The notes beneath the pieces are model-generated. The model was not told where the DNA came from, made no database searches, and saw only the letters and a program-made list of their open reading frames with translations. A program made the translations under genes and the position numbers. Shown in pieces: positions 51,723-61,220 of a stretch of 64,000 nt of DNA. Position 1 is the stretch's first letter. Each line of letters opens with the position of its first letter. The DNA is taken from the NCBI GenBank assembly GCA_029817715.1, contig JARUPY010000281.1:124001-188000 (forward strand). Direction: 5' to 3'. The DNA is from Melastoma dodecandrum (taxonomy: Eukaryota; Streptophyta; Magnoliopsida; Myrtales; Melastomataceae).

Positions 51723-52940
51723 ATGTCCGAAGCTGTCCTCTACCGCGGCGCCCATCTCGCCACCCTGGCCGATCCCGGCGGCGGCCTCGGCCTCGTGCCG
51801 GACGGGGCCGTGCTGGTGCGGGCCGGCCGCATCGCCTATGCGGGCCCGGCCTCCGACCTGCCCGGCGACGCCGCGGCGGGCGCCGAGCCCTTCGACTGCG
51901 GCGGCCGGCTCGTCACGCCCGGCCTGATCGACTGCCACACCCATCTCGTCCACGGCGGCGAGCGCTCGAACGAGTTCGAGATGCGCCTCAAGGGCGCCAC
52001 CTACGAGGAGGTGTCGCGCGCCGGCGGCGGCATCGTCTCCTCGGTCAGGGCGACGCGGGCCGCCTCCGACGCGGAGCTGCTCGCGTCCGCGCTGGCACGG
52101 CTCGACCGGCTCGTCGCCGAGGGCGTCACCACCGTGGAGGTGAAGTCCGGCTACGGGCTCGACCTCGCCACCGAGGCCCGCATGCTGCGCGTGGCGCGCC
52201 GGCTCGGGCGGGCGCGCGACGTGGGGGTGCGGACGAGCTTCCTCGGCGCCCACGCGCTGCCGCCCGAGGCCGCGGGCGACAAGGACCGCTTCGCCGGGCT
52301 CGTGGCCGACACCATGCTGCCGGCCCTCGCGGCCGAAGGCCTCGTCGACGCCGTCGACGGCTTCTGCGAGGGCATCGCCTTCAGTCCGGCCCAGACCGCC
52401 CGCGTCTTCGACGCCGCCCGCGCGCACGGGCTGCCGGTGAAGCTCCACGCGGACCAGCTCTCGGACCTCGGCGGCGCGGCCCTGGCGGCGCGCTACGGCG
52501 CGCTCTCGGCCGACCACCTCGAATACACGTCCGAGGCCGGGGCCGCGGCCCTCGCGGCCGCCGGCACCGTGGCGGTGCTGCTGCCCGGCGCCTTCTATTT
52601 CCTGCGCGAGGCGCAGCGCCCCCCTGTCGAGGCCTTCCGCCGCCACGGCGCCCGCATGGCGGTGGCGACCGACTGCAATCCCGGCACCTCGCCGCTGACC
52701 TCGCTGCTCTTCGCCGTCAACATGGCCGCGACGCTGTTCCGGCTCACGGTCGACGAGTGCCTGGCGGGGATCACCCGCGAGGCGGCGCGCGCGCTCGGCC
52801 TCCTCGGCGAGACCGGGACGCTGGAGGCCGGCAAATGGGCCGACCTCGCGGTCTGGGACGTCGAGCGCCCCGCCGAACTCGTCTGCCGCATCGGCTTCAA
52901 CCCCCTCCACCGGCGTGTCCGCCACGGGATCGCATCATGA
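51723..52940 (+). CDS. hutI: Imidazolonepropionase HutI
   Basis: A 405-residue metal-dependent amidohydrolase of histidine degradation (imidazolonepropionate to N-formimidoylglutamate). Motifs: [101 protein letters not shown] and [12 protein letters not shown]. Length is normal. Coupled to hutH by an ATGA overlap and preceded by the HutC-like operator. Confidence 0.97.
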   Translation: MSEAVLYRGAHLATLADPGGGLGLVPDGAVLVRAGRIAYAGPASDLPGDAAAGAEPFDCGGRLVTPGLIDCHTHLVHGGERSNEFEMRLKGATYEEVSRAGGGIVSSVRATRAASDAELLASALARLDRLVAEGVTTVEVKSGYGLDLATEARMLRVARRLGRARDVGVRTSFLGAHALPPEAAGDKDRFAGLVADTMLPALAAEGLVDAVDGFCEGIAFSPAQTARVFDAARAHGLPVKLHADQLSDLGGAALAARYGALSADHLEYTSEAGAAALAAAGTVAVLLPGAFYFLREAQRPPVEAFRRHGARMAVATDCNPGTSPLTSLLFAVNMAATLFRLTVDECLAGITREAARALGLLGETGTLEAGKWADLAVWDVERPAELVCRIGFNPLHRRVRHGIAS

Positions 52941-53899
52941 CCGAGACCCTCCTGCTCCAGCCCGGCGCCGTGCCGCTCTCCGCCTGGCGCGCGGTCTATT
53001 TCGGCGCCGGGGCCGCGCTCGATCCGGCCTGCCGGCCGGCGGTGGAGCGCTCGGCCGCCGTGGTGGAGGCCATCGTGGCCAAGGGCGAGCCCGTCTACGG
53101 GGTCAACACCGGCTTCGGGAAGCTCGCCAGCGTGCGGATCGCGGCGGGCGATCTCGCGGCGCTGCAGCGCAACATCGTGCTGTCGCATGCGGCGGGCGTC
53201 GGCGAGGCGCTGCCCGAACCGGTGGTGCGCCTCGTCCTCGCCCTCAAGGCCGCGAGCCTCGCCCAGGGCGCCTCGGGGCTCCGCTGGGAGACGCTGGCGA
53301 CGCTCGACGCCTGCCTCGAGCGCGGCCTCGTCCCCGTGGTGCCCGCCAAGGGCTCCGTGGGCGCCTCGGGCGACCTCGCGCCCCTCGCCCATCTGGCGGC
53401 GGCGCTGATGGGCGTCGGGGCCTTCACGGTGGCGGGGCGCAGGGTGCCGGCCGCCGAGGCCCTGGCGGAGGCGGGCCTCGCGCCGCTCGCGCTCGGCCCC
53501 AAGGAGGGGCTGGCGCTGCTCAACGGCACGCAGGTGTCGACGGCCCTGGCGCTCGCCGGCCTGTTCGAGGCCGAACGCGTCTTCCAGGCCGCGCTCGTCA
53601 CGGGCGCGCTATCCACCGACGCGGCGCGCGGCTCGGACGGCCCCTTCGATCCCCGCATCCACGCCCTGCGCCGCCACCGCGGCCAGGGCGAGGTGGCGGC
53701 GGCGCTGCGCGGCCTCATGGCGGGCTCGGCGATCCGCGATTCCCACCGCGTGGACGATCCCCGCGTCCAGGACCCCTATTGCCTGCGCTGCCAGCCCCAG
53801 GTGATGGGCGCCTGCCTCGACATCCTGCGCCAATCGGCCGAGACGCTCGGCATCGAGGCCAACGGCGTGTCCGACAACCCGCTGGTCTTCACCGACACC

Positions 53900-53930
<31 letters not shown>

Positions 53931-54472
53931 CCGAGCCCGTGGCCTTCGCGGCCGACGTGATCGCGCTCGCGCTCTGCGAGATCGGCTCGATCGCGGAACG
54001 CCGCATCGCCATGCTGGTCGATCCGGCGCTGTCGGGCCTGCCGGCGTTCCTGACGCCGCGCCCGGGGCTGAACTCGGGCTTCATGATCCCGCAGGTGACG
54101 GCGGCGGCGCTGGTCGCCGAGAACAAGCAGCGCGCCTATCCGGCCAGCGTCGATTCCATCCCGACCTCCGCCAACCAGGAAGATCATGTCTCGATGGCGA
54201 CCCACGGCGCGCACCGCCTGCTCGCCATGGCGCGCAACGCCGCCGACGTGGTGGGGATCGAATTGCTGGCGGCGGCGCAGGGCTGCGACTTCCACGCCCC
54301 GCTGCGCTCGAGCGAGGCCCTGGAGCGCGCCAGGGCGCGGCTGCGCGCCGAGATCCCGGCCCTCGACGACGACCGCCACTTCGCGCCCGACATGGCGGCC
54401 GCGGCGGCGCTGGTGCTGAGCGGCGCCCTGGCGGAGGCGGCCGGGGCCGAGGGGCTGCCGGGGGTGGGATGA
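52937..54472 (+). CDS. hutH: Histidine ammonia-lyase HutH
   Basis: A 511-residue enzyme turning histidine into urocanate and ammonia. The self-formed MIO cofactor motif is ASG at 143-145 ([14 protein letters not shown]). [50 protein letters not shown] and [20 protein letters not shown] are diagnostic. Starts within the hutI stop. hutU and hutG are not in the window. Confidence 0.97.
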
Positions 54473-54607
54473 CCATCGCCCGACCGACACCTTGCGTCCT
54501 GGCGATATGCCCCTAAGATAGGTGCATGTCGCCGGCGCGTTTCGCTCGACCCTGCGGCTGGCCCCTGGTCAGGGGCATCGCGAAGCGCGGCGATCGAGGA
54601 GCACGTC

Positions 54608-55027
54608 ATGGGCCAGGTGCCGCATCCGCGCGCCGACGAGATCTCCGGACTTCAGGGGCGAAGCCGCCGCGACGTCATCCGGGCCATGCGCGACGGGCTT
54701 CCGGTCGCGGGGGTCGAGGACCTGATCCGGTGGGGTCGTCTGACCTTGGCCGAGGTCGATCGGGTCGTCCTGCCCCGCAAGACCTTGAGCCATCGTCGCA
54801 AGATCGGGCGGTTGACCCCGGAGCAATCCGACCGCTTGGTCCGGGTCGTCCGCGTCATCGCGGCGGCCGAGGAGACCTTTGGGTCGGTCGACAAGGCCTC
54901 GCTCTGGCTGCGTCGCCCGACTCGGGCCCTTGAAGGCGACGCGCCCTTGTCGCTGCTCGACACGACCGAGGGAACGCGGGAGGTCGAAAACCTGCTGCAT
55001 CGGATCGATCACGGCCTGGCGGCTTGA
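54608..55027 (+). CDS. Xre/MbcA/ParS-type antitoxin of a RES toxin pair
   Basis: A 139-residue antitoxin. An N-terminal Xre-like helical part (SRRDVIRAMRDGLPVAGVED LIRWGRL, then LTPEQSDRLVRVVRVIAAAE ETFG) is followed by the DUF2384-type C-terminus (VDKASLWLRRPTRALEGDAP LSLLDTTEGTREVENLLHRI) that blocks the toxin. GAGGAG is placed 6 bases before the ATG. Its stop overlaps the toxin start, the usual antitoxin-first order. It probably also represses its own promoter. Confidence 0.92.
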   Translation: MGQVPHPRADEISGLQGRSRRDVIRAMRDGLPVAGVEDLIRWGRLTLAEVDRVVLPRKTLSHRRKIGRLTPEQSDRLVRVVRVIAAAEETFGSVDKASLWLRRPTRALEGDAPLSLLDTTEGTREVENLLHRIDHGLAA

Positions 55028-55458
55028 CGATTGTCTGGCGGATCTGCCGACGGCCTTTCGCGGATCTTTCGGGAGAGGGCGCCCGGCTCTACGGAGGCCG
55101 ATGGAACTCGCCTGGCTTCCCGCTCGTCTATGCCGCCGAGACGGCGGCACTGGCGGTTCTGGAAGTCCGCGTGCACCTGGATCTCGATTGGGATGTGCTA
55201 CCCGACGACTATGTGCTGATGTCCATCGATCTCGGCCCACGCGTTGCCGAAGAGTGTCCCGAGCTTCCGCCCGACCCGAGGGACACGGGCGATTCATGGA
55301 TCCGGTCGGGGCGGTCGGCACTGCTGCGAGTCCCCTCGTCGATCGTGCCCGAGTCGCGCAATGTCCTGATCAACCCGGTTCAACCCGAAGCCGCCCTGAT
55401 CCAGATTCGCTCCGTCCGGGCCTTCGCGTTCGATCCGAGGCTCTGGTCACCGGCGTGA
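55024..55458 (+). CDS. RES-domain toxin (NAD+-consuming), first copy
   Basis: A 144-residue RES-family toxin, a fold related to ADP-ribosyltransferases; characterised members deplete NAD+. Visible positions: Arg in GARLYGGRWNSPGFP, Glu in TAALAVLEVRVHL and Ser in VPSSIVPESRNVLINP. TTG start overlapping the antitoxin TGA. Length is typical and there are no breaks, so the pair looks intact. Confidence 0.9.
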   Translation: MTIVWRICRRPFADLSGEGARLYGGRWNSPGFPLVYAAETAALAVLEVRVHLDLDWDVLPDDYVLMSIDLGPRVAEECPELPPDPRDTGDSWIRSGRSALLRVPSSIVPESRNVLINPVQPEAALIQIRSVRAFAFDPRLWSPA

Positions 55459-55679
55459 CGACGGCCCGTGCGACGTCCGATGTCGCGAACCAGCGCATCG
55501 CCTTGCACGGCAGCAGGGGATCGGCCATGGGGCCGATGGCCAGTGCAGCCGGCTGCTCGCGCCCGTCTCGGGCATGGTGAATGCACGCACGACTATCGCC
55601 ATGATCCACCATTGTGGGCGGACCGGTCAGCAACGCGAGCACTGATGATCACGGTCCGTCCTGCGCGACGGATGTGGAC

Positions 55680-56432
55680 ATGCGATCAGATCAAGACCCC
55701 AAGGCCATGGCGAAGACCCTCCGCGAGGAATTGGCCCGGCGCGGCGTGGTCGTCACGCACGGCGAGTGCCTCGACATCGTGGCGCGCCAGTTCGGGCTTC
55801 CGGACTGGAACGTCCTCGCGGCCCGGCTGGACAACGGCGGCTCACCCGGGACTGCACGAGGCCCGGCCCTCGTGTTGCCGGACGGCTGGGCTTTCGAGGG
55901 CTCACGGCTCGACTACGACGTCGGCGTCGATGGGCGCGCGCCCGGCGGTTCAGGCCAGGCGGCGCTGATCCGGACGCGGTCTGCCGTGGGAGGCCCGGCC
56001 GGAGGAGCGGTGCCGAGCCGCCTCGGCGCCCTCTATCAGGAGCTCGACGCCGCGGCCTATCGCGGCAAGCGCCTCCGCCTCCAGGCGGACCTCAGGACCG
56101 AGGGCGTGGCGGGGGTGGCGACCATCTGGCTCCAGGTCGACCGCGATCGCAAGCGCGACGTGCTGGTTCTCGACAATTTGGAGGAGCGGCCCTTCGACGG
56201 TCCGCTGACCGGGACGCGGGGCTGGACCACGCGGCACATCGTGCTCGACGTGGAGCCCGAGGCGGTGGTCATCCATTACGGATTCTACCTGCGCGGGACC
56301 GGCACGGTCTGGGCGAGACACTTCGCCCTCCGCGAGGCCGGCGACGACGAAGCCGTGACCAAGGCGCCGAGGCGTCTCCTGCCCTCGCCGCTGAACCTCG
56401 ACGTCTCGCAGGTCGCCGCCGAGGGGCACTGA
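55680..56432 (+). CDS. Two-domain unknown: Glyoxalase_8-like N-terminus and beta-rich C-terminus
   Basis: A 250-residue protein. Residues 5-50 (MAKTLREELARRGVVVTHGE, CLDIVARQFGLPDWNVLAAR L) match the small helical glyoxalase-related domain often found before VOC folds. After a linker, the C-terminal part (YRGKRLRLQADLRTEGVAG, ATIWLQVDRDRKRDVLVLDN, GWTTRHIVLDVEPEAVVIHY GFYLRGTGTVWARHFALRE) looks like a carbohydrate-binding-type jelly roll seen in some AraC and sigma factor-like proteins. It stands between two RES toxin-antitoxin pairs. Function unknown. Confidence 0.65.
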   Translation: MRSDQDPKAMAKTLREELARRGVVVTHGECLDIVARQFGLPDWNVLAARLDNGGSPGTARGPALVLPDGWAFEGSRLDYDVGVDGRAPGGSGQAALIRTRSAVGGPAGGAVPSRLGALYQELDAAAYRGKRLRLQADLRTEGVAGVATIWLQVDRDRKRDVLVLDNLEERPFDGPLTGTRGWTTRHIVLDVEPEAVVIHYGFYLRGTGTVWARHFALREAGDDEAVTKAPRRLLPSPLNLDVSQVAAEGH

Positions 56433-56711
56433 ACGGGACGGGCGGGCGTCTGCCTGCCTCGCTCCCGCCTCTCCGCGGTACGCCGGCAGCGCCGCCACCT
56501 CCGTCTTGACCGGCGTGCGGGCGTGGTTGCCGGGACCGCCTACGATGGTGCCGGTCGCGTCCCAGTCCGGCCCTCCCGCGTCGCATCCATATCGCGGAGC
56601 CCATCGCCGGCATGATCCGCCGACCGATCCCGCGTGCCCGCCACAGCGGCACCTGTCGGAAGCAGCCCAGGGAACGCGTGACGGTGAAGAAGACGGGCTA
56701 GCACCGCCGTC
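56433..56711. other. Convergent gap, no gene
   Basis: 279 bp between the two-domain gene and the second RES toxin, which converge. No supported ORF, RNA gene or clear terminator hairpin seen. Confidence 0.45.
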
Positions 56712-57308
56712 TCACGGTCCATACCCGCGTTTGCGGCGCAAGCTGATGCCCAGCCGCGAGATCTCGCCCGGCAGCAGGCCGGCTTGCAGCAGGCCGATCG
56801 GCACCGTCCCCGACAGCGCGGGAAAGGCACGATCGTAGACGGCGACGCAGGCGCCGGTCGTCAGACGGGAATCGAACAGGATGGCGTCGATGTCCGATAG
56901 AATGTCGTACACGGCCTGCGAGAAGCTCTGGCCGATGGCGTGATCTCGGGCCCGACTGGCATCGGTGTCGATGCCCAGCTCGTAAGCCCCGGCTCCCCTC
57001 AGATCGAGCAGGCAGAGTTCCCGGCTGGAGCTGATCGCCGTCAGGCAAACCTGCTCGAGGTGCGGCCGGTACAGGTAGCGCCTTGCCTTGCCCTCGAACC
57101 GATCGCGCACGACCGCTTCGGCGAAGGCGGTGGCGAAATCATCCGCCGCGTAGAGCACCCGAAAGGCATCCGACGGGCTGGAATACCGGCTGGAGCCGAA
57201 CCCGGCCCCGGCCGGTGTCGCTCGATGTGCCGTCGGCAGGATCCGGGGCCAAGCCGAGAGGCGCGCGGTGATCACCCGTTCACGGAGCTTGGACGGGACG
57301 AGTTTCAC
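56712..57308 (-). CDS. RES-domain toxin, second copy (divergent sequence)
   Basis: A 198-residue RES-family protein, longer and clearly different from the copy at 55024. Positions: Arg in AGFGSSRYSSPSDAFRVLYA, Glu in FATAFAEAVVRDRFEG, Ser in ILFDSRLTTGACVAVYDRAF. GTG start overlapping the antitoxin TGA (GTGA). Order antitoxin then toxin is kept. It lies on the opposite strand from the first pair, facing it. No break seen. Confidence 0.85.
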   Translation of the reverse strand: MKLVPSKLRERVITARLSAWPRILPTAHRATPAGAGFGSSRYSSPSDAFRVLYAADDFATAFAEAVVRDRFEGKARRYLYRPHLEQVCLTAISSSRELCLLDLRGAGAYELGIDTDASRARDHAIGQSFSQAVYDILSDIDAILFDSRLTTGACVAVYDRAFPALSGTVPIGLLQAGLLPGEISRLGISLRRKRGYGP

Positions 57309-57925
57309 GCGTAGTCGAAGGCTCCCGCCGCCGCGCTGATGACGTCCCGGACATCGCCGGCCTGCAGGGCATCGATCGGGGCCTTGCCGCCCGTCATCCG
57401 ATTGGGCGCGACCAGCCACTCCCACGCCTCCTCGGGCGAGGCGAAGTGCGCCGCCACCCGATCGAGACCCTCCACGGGCCCGCGCCGGTCGAACTGCCGA
57501 AGCGGATAGACGAAGTTCCTCAATCCCTTGCGCAGCGCGACGATCCTCCCGGCCTTGCGCCAGTTGTCGAGCGTGGCCCGTGCGATGCCGAGCCGCCGGA
57601 CCACGTCTCCCGCCCCGACGAGGTCGCTCTCGACCCAGTCGGCTGCCTCGTCGTCGATGGTGATCGCATCGAGCCGCCTGCCACCTTCCGCGGCAGAGAC
57701 GACCGGGCCGACACCGCCGCCTCGGAGCACACGACCGTCGGGAACCGCCACGCGCGAAACCGAATCCGGTTCGCGCCGACGGACGGCCCGGCCGGCGGCC
57801 GGCATGACGACCTTCAGCGCCGAAGCGAGTTCGACGAGATCGCTCATCGCCATCCGCTCGACCTTGCTTTCGATCGCCTTTGTCAGAGCGGCCCGCGTCG
57901 GGCGATAGGACTTCGATACGCTCAC
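57305..57925 (-). CDS. Antitoxin of the second RES pair
   Basis: A 206-residue protein, longer than usual. The middle has a MerR/Xre-like HTH, GAGDVVRRLGIARATLDNWR KAGRI, and the C-terminal 45 residues (FASPEEAWEWLVAPNRMTGG KAPIDALQAGDVRDVISAAA) are the DUF2384 toxin-binding block. The N-terminal 100 residues (TKAIESKVERMAMSDLVELA SALKVV, then a Pro/Arg-rich linker) are not seen in the first antitoxin. ATG start with no strong ribosome site. Confidence 0.85.
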   Translation of the reverse strand: MSVSKSYRPTRAALTKAIESKVERMAMSDLVELASALKVVMPAAGRAVRRREPDSVSRVAVPDGRVLRGGGVGPVVSAAEGGRRLDAITIDDEAADWVESDLVGAGDVVRRLGIARATLDNWRKAGRIVALRKGLRNFVYPLRQFDRRGPVEGLDRVAAHFASPEEAWEWLVAPNRMTGGKAPIDALQAGDVRDVISAAAGAFDYA

Positions 57926-58097
57926 GATTCTGCCTCCCCCGCCAAGATAGGCAAAATAGGCAGAGTAGGCAATGACAGCCTGTCAGGTCATCCCGGTGAG
58001 GTGGACCGGCACGCCCCAGCCCCGCCCATAAAGCTGTCGCCGCTCGCTCGGGCTCGTGCCCCCGGCTCCAGGTCTCTACTTTTTGCGAGCATCTTCA

Positions 58098-58131
58098 CGC
58101 GATCAGGTGGTCCCACTCGATCCCGATCTGC
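58098..58131. repeat. Palindromic repeat (ATCGCGATCAGGTG family), copy 3, degenerate
   Basis: CGCGATCAGGTGG...CGATCCCGATCTGC aligns with the reverse complement of copy 1 with about five mismatches, so it is the same element inverted. It touches the 3' end of the L,D-transpeptidase gene, a position like that of copy 1 behind a coding region. Confidence 0.65.
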
Positions 58132-58132
58132 C

Positions 58133-58834
58133 CTATGACGGCAGCACCACCACCTTCGTCTTCACCGGCGTGCGCGCGTAGAGGTGGATCATGTCCTGGC
58201 TGAGCAGGTCGACGCAGCCGCTCGTGATGCCCTTGCCGATCGTCTCGGGATCGCTGTTGGCGTAGATCGTGTAGAGCGTGTAGACGCCGTTCTGGTAGAG
58301 GTGGAGCGTGCGGGCGCCGAGCGGGTTGTCGAGGCCGCCCGGCATGCCCTTGGCGTATTTGGCGGCCTCGGGCTGGCGCTGGATCATCTCCTTGGGCGGC
58401 GTCCAGGTCGCCCATTCCGACTTGCGCCCCACGTAGGCGTCGCCCTTCCACAGGAAGCCCTGCCGCCCCACGTTGGCGCCGTAGCGGGTCGCCGTGCCGT
58501 CGCCCTCGACGCGGTAGACGTAGTAGTTGGCGGGATCCACCACGATGGTGCCGGCCGCCTCCTTCGTCTCGTAGGGGACGGTGCGGCGGTACCATTTCGG
58601 GTCGAGCTTGCTGATGTCGACCGCCGGGATCGGGAACTTCTCCTCGGGCAGCGGGCCGTAGGCCTTGGCGGCCTCGGCGAGGAACTGGGCGTCGGTGGTC
58701 GCGCAGCCCGCGAGCCCGAGCGCGCCGAAGCCGGCCGCCGCGCCGACCAGGAACGTCCGGCGGCTGAGGACCTCCGCCCGGCGCCCGAGCGGAGCCATGT
58801 CGCCGGCCCCCGCAACCCCACCGTCCCTGATCAT
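58133..58834 (-). CDS. L,D-transpeptidase (YkuD), Tat/lipoprotein-type signal
   Basis: A 233-residue exported enzyme that makes 3-3 peptidoglycan cross-links or attaches lipoproteins. The N-terminus has twin-arginine LSRRTFLVGAAAGFGALGLA GC, ending in a lipobox-like cysteine. The YkuD domain includes TIVVDPANYYVYRVEGDGTA, NPLGARTLHLYQNG and the active site TIGKGITSGCVDLLSQD (S-x-G-C, with the usual R replaced by D after CV). ATG 58798, twelve codons later, is possible. A convergent repeat lies at its 3' end. Confidence 0.9.
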   Translation of the reverse strand: MIRDGGVAGAGDMAPLGRRAEVLSRRTFLVGAAAGFGALGLAGCATTDAQFLAEAAKAYGPLPEEKFPIPAVDISKLDPKWYRRTVPYETKEAAGTIVVDPANYYVYRVEGDGTATRYGANVGRQGFLWKGDAYVGRKSEWATWTPPKEMIQRQPEAAKYAKGMPGGLDNPLGARTLHLYQNGVYTLYTIYANSDPETIGKGITSGCVDLLSQDMIHLYARTPVKTKVVVLPS

Positions 58835-58922
58835 GATCCCTCGCGCCCTTTGATGATGCGGCCCGGCGGAAGATGGCCGATGTCGGGCGTGGCTGGCAAG
58901 CGCGAGCTTCGCCGGATCGCCC

Positions 58923-60260
58923 TCACCCGGCCCAGCGCGTGCGCGGCCGCGGCACGCCGAGGTTCTCGCGCAGCGTCCTGCCCTCGTAGGCCTCGCGGAA
59001 CAGCCCCCGCCGCCGCAACTCCGGCACCACGAGTTCGGTGAAGTCCTTCAGCGAGGCCGGCAGGGTCGGCAGCATGAGGATGAAGCCGTCGGCGGCGCGG
59101 GTCTCGAACCAGTCCTCCATGAAGTCCGCGACGTCCGACGCCGTGCCGGTGACGCCGTTTCCGGTGTGCTTTTCGGCATAGAGGCGGATCAGCTCGCCCA
59201 CCGTGCGGCCGGAGCGCACGAAGGCGGTGAGTTCCTCGAAGAGGGCGCGCGAGCCCTTGGGAGCGGCGGGCAGGCGATCCTCCGGCAGGGGGGCGTCGAG
59301 CGGCACGCCGCGGAGGTCGGCTTCGAGGAACTCCGATAGCATCAGGCGCCCGACGTCGGGATGGAGGCGCTCCAGCATGAAATCGACCTTGGCCCGGGCC
59401 TCGGCGCGGGTCGCCCCGACGTTGACCACCACGCCCGGCATGACCTTCAGGCCGTCGGGGTGGCGGCCGACATCCGCCATGCGGCCCTTCAGCGTCGCGT
59501 AGAAGGCGCGGCTCCGGGCGATGTCCGAGGCGAGGCCGAAGACCACTTCGGCGGTCTCGGCCGCGAGCGCGATGCCGGCCTCGGACCCGCCCGCCTGGGC
59601 GATCACGGGGCGCCCCTGGGGGGTGCGGGCGATGTTGAGCGGCCCCCGCACCTGGAAGTGCTCGCCGACGTGGTCGAGGGCGCGGAGCTTGCCGGGGTCG
59701 TGGTAGATCCCCCGCGCGCGGTCGAGCAGCAGGGCGTCGTCCTCGAAACTGTCCCACAGGCCGAAGACGACCTCGACGAATTCGCGCGCCCGGGCGTAGC
59801 GCACCGCATGCGGATCGAGGCCCCGCCGGTTGAAGTTGTAGCCGGTCTCGTCGTGGTCCGAGGTGACGACGTTCCAGGCGGCCCGGCCGCCGCTCAGGTG
59901 GTCGATGGAGGCGAAGATGCGGGCGACGTTGAAGGGCTCGTAGTAGCTGGTCGAGGCCGTGGCGACGAGGCCGAGCCGCTCGGTCGCGACCGCCAGGGCC
60001 GAGATCAGCGTCAGGGGCTCGAAGCGGTTCATCTTGTTGGGCTGGCGCGCCAGGGCCTCGGGATCGCCCACGGCGGCGGCGGGCGAATCGGCCATGAACA
60101 TGAAATCGAACTTCGCCGCCTCGGACAGGCGCGCGACGTTCAGGAAATGGGCAAAGCTGTTCGCCGCGCCGGGATCGCTGCCCGGGTGCATCCAGCTCGC
60201 CGGATGGAACCCATAGGGGTAGACGAAGGTGCCGAGTTTCATCGTGTCGGGTCGGGGCAT
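58923..60260 (-). CDS. FMN-dependent LLM-class monooxygenase (NtaA/YxeK-like)
   Basis: A 445-residue luciferase-like monooxygenase of the NtaA/SnaA/DszA branch. MKLGTFVYPYGFHPASWMHP is the first strand; FMFMADSPA, RFEPLTLISALAVATERLGL VATASTSYYEPFNVARIFAS and the signature DHLSGGRAAWNVVTSDHDET GYNF follow, with FQVRGPLNIARTPQGRPVIA QAGGSEAGIALAA later. It needs a separate FMN reductase. Divergent from a polar amino acid ABC transporter, the context of B. subtilis YxeK/YtnJ, which act on modified sulfur amino acids. That substrate is inference. Confidence 0.92.
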   Translation of the reverse strand: MPRPDTMKLGTFVYPYGFHPASWMHPGSDPGAANSFAHFLNVARLSEAAKFDFMFMADSPAAAVGDPEALARQPNKMNRFEPLTLISALAVATERLGLVATASTSYYEPFNVARIFASIDHLSGGRAAWNVVTSDHDETGYNFNRRGLDPHAVRYARAREFVEVVFGLWDSFEDDALLLDRARGIYHDPGKLRALDHVGEHFQVRGPLNIARTPQGRPVIAQAGGSEAGIALAAETAEVVFGLASDIARSRAFYATLKGRMADVGRHPDGLKVMPGVVVNVGATRAEARAKVDFMLERLHPDVGRLMLSEFLEADLRGVPLDAPLPEDRLPAAPKGSRALFEELTAFVRSGRTVGELIRLYAEKHTGNGVTGTASDVADFMEDWFETRAADGFILMLPTLPASLKDFTELVVPELRRRGLFREAYEGRTLRENLGVPRPRTRWAG

Positions 60261-60379
60261 CGGAGTCTCCGGGGATGGCGGGCCGGCATGCGCATATCAT
60301 GCCCGGGGCCGAGGTGACGGCGGCGTGGATATTGCTAAGCTCGGCGACATCGAGAATCAGGCCCAAGGCGGAACGAGCG

Positions 60380-61207
60380 ATGGCGAAGCGGATCTTCCTC
60401 AAAACCCTGCTGGGCCTCGCCCTCGCGGCGAGCCTCGGCACCGCGGCGCGGGCCGAGGACGCGCTCGCCAAGGTGAAGGCCGCCGGCACGCTCCGGGTCG
60501 GCACCGAAACCGCCTTCGCGCCCTTCGACTTCATCGATGCCGGCCAGCACGTCGGGCTCAACGTCGACCTCTTCGACGAGATCGGAAAGGAGATGGGCGT
60601 CAAGATCGCCTGGGTGGCGCTCCCCTGGGAGGGCGTGTTGCCCGCGCTCGAGGCCGGCAAGTTCGACGTCGTCGCCGGCCCCGCCACCATCACCAAGGCC
60701 CGCATGGAGCGCTACCGCTTCCTTTCCCCGATCGCCGACGCCACCGACGCCCTGCTGAAGCGCAAGGGCGACGCCTCCATCGCCAAGCCCGCCGACGTCG
60801 CGGGCAAGAGCGCGGGCGGCGGCAAGGCCACCTCGCAGCTCGCCCAGTTCCAGGCCTTCGCCAAGACGCTGCCCCAGCCGGTGACGATCCGCGAATACGT
60901 CGGCTACAACGAGGCCTATGCGGATCTCGCGGCCGGGCGCATCGCCGCGGTCGCGAACTCGCTCACCAACATCGCCTTCGTCGCGAAGACGCGACCCGAC
61001 ACGTTCGAGGTGGTGGAGCCGGCCTTCGGCGAGAAATCCTATTTCGGCTACATCAGCGCCAAGGACGCCGACCATGCCGCCCTGGCCGACGCGGTCTCGG
61101 CCGCGCTGCTGAAGATCAAGGCGGACGGCCGCCTCGCCGCGCTGCAGAAGAAGTGGTTCGGCGCCGCCTTCGACCTGCCCGACGCCGTGCCGACGCCCAA
61201 CTTCTGA
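60380..61207 (+). CDS. Amino-acid-type periplasmic binding protein
   Basis: A 275-residue family 3 solute-binding protein. The signal peptide is FLKTLLGLALAASLGTAARA, cleaved before EDA. The ligand lobe shows LRVGTETAFAPFDFIDAGQH VGLNVDLFDEIG, and VVAGPATITKARMERYRFLS, typical of cystine/polar amino acid binders. The permease follows after 13 bp. No close family member can be named. Confidence 0.92.
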   Translation: MAKRIFLKTLLGLALAASLGTAARAEDALAKVKAAGTLRVGTETAFAPFDFIDAGQHVGLNVDLFDEIGKEMGVKIAWVALPWEGVLPALEAGKFDVVAGPATITKARMERYRFLSPIADATDALLKRKGDASIAKPADVAGKSAGGGKATSQLAQFQAFAKTLPQPVTIREYVGYNEAYADLAAGRIAAVANSLTNIAFVAKTRPDTFEVVEPAFGEKSYFGYISAKDADHAALADAVSAALLKIKADGRLAALQKKWFGAAFDLPDAVPTPNF

Positions 61208-61220
61208 CGGGCGCCATCCC

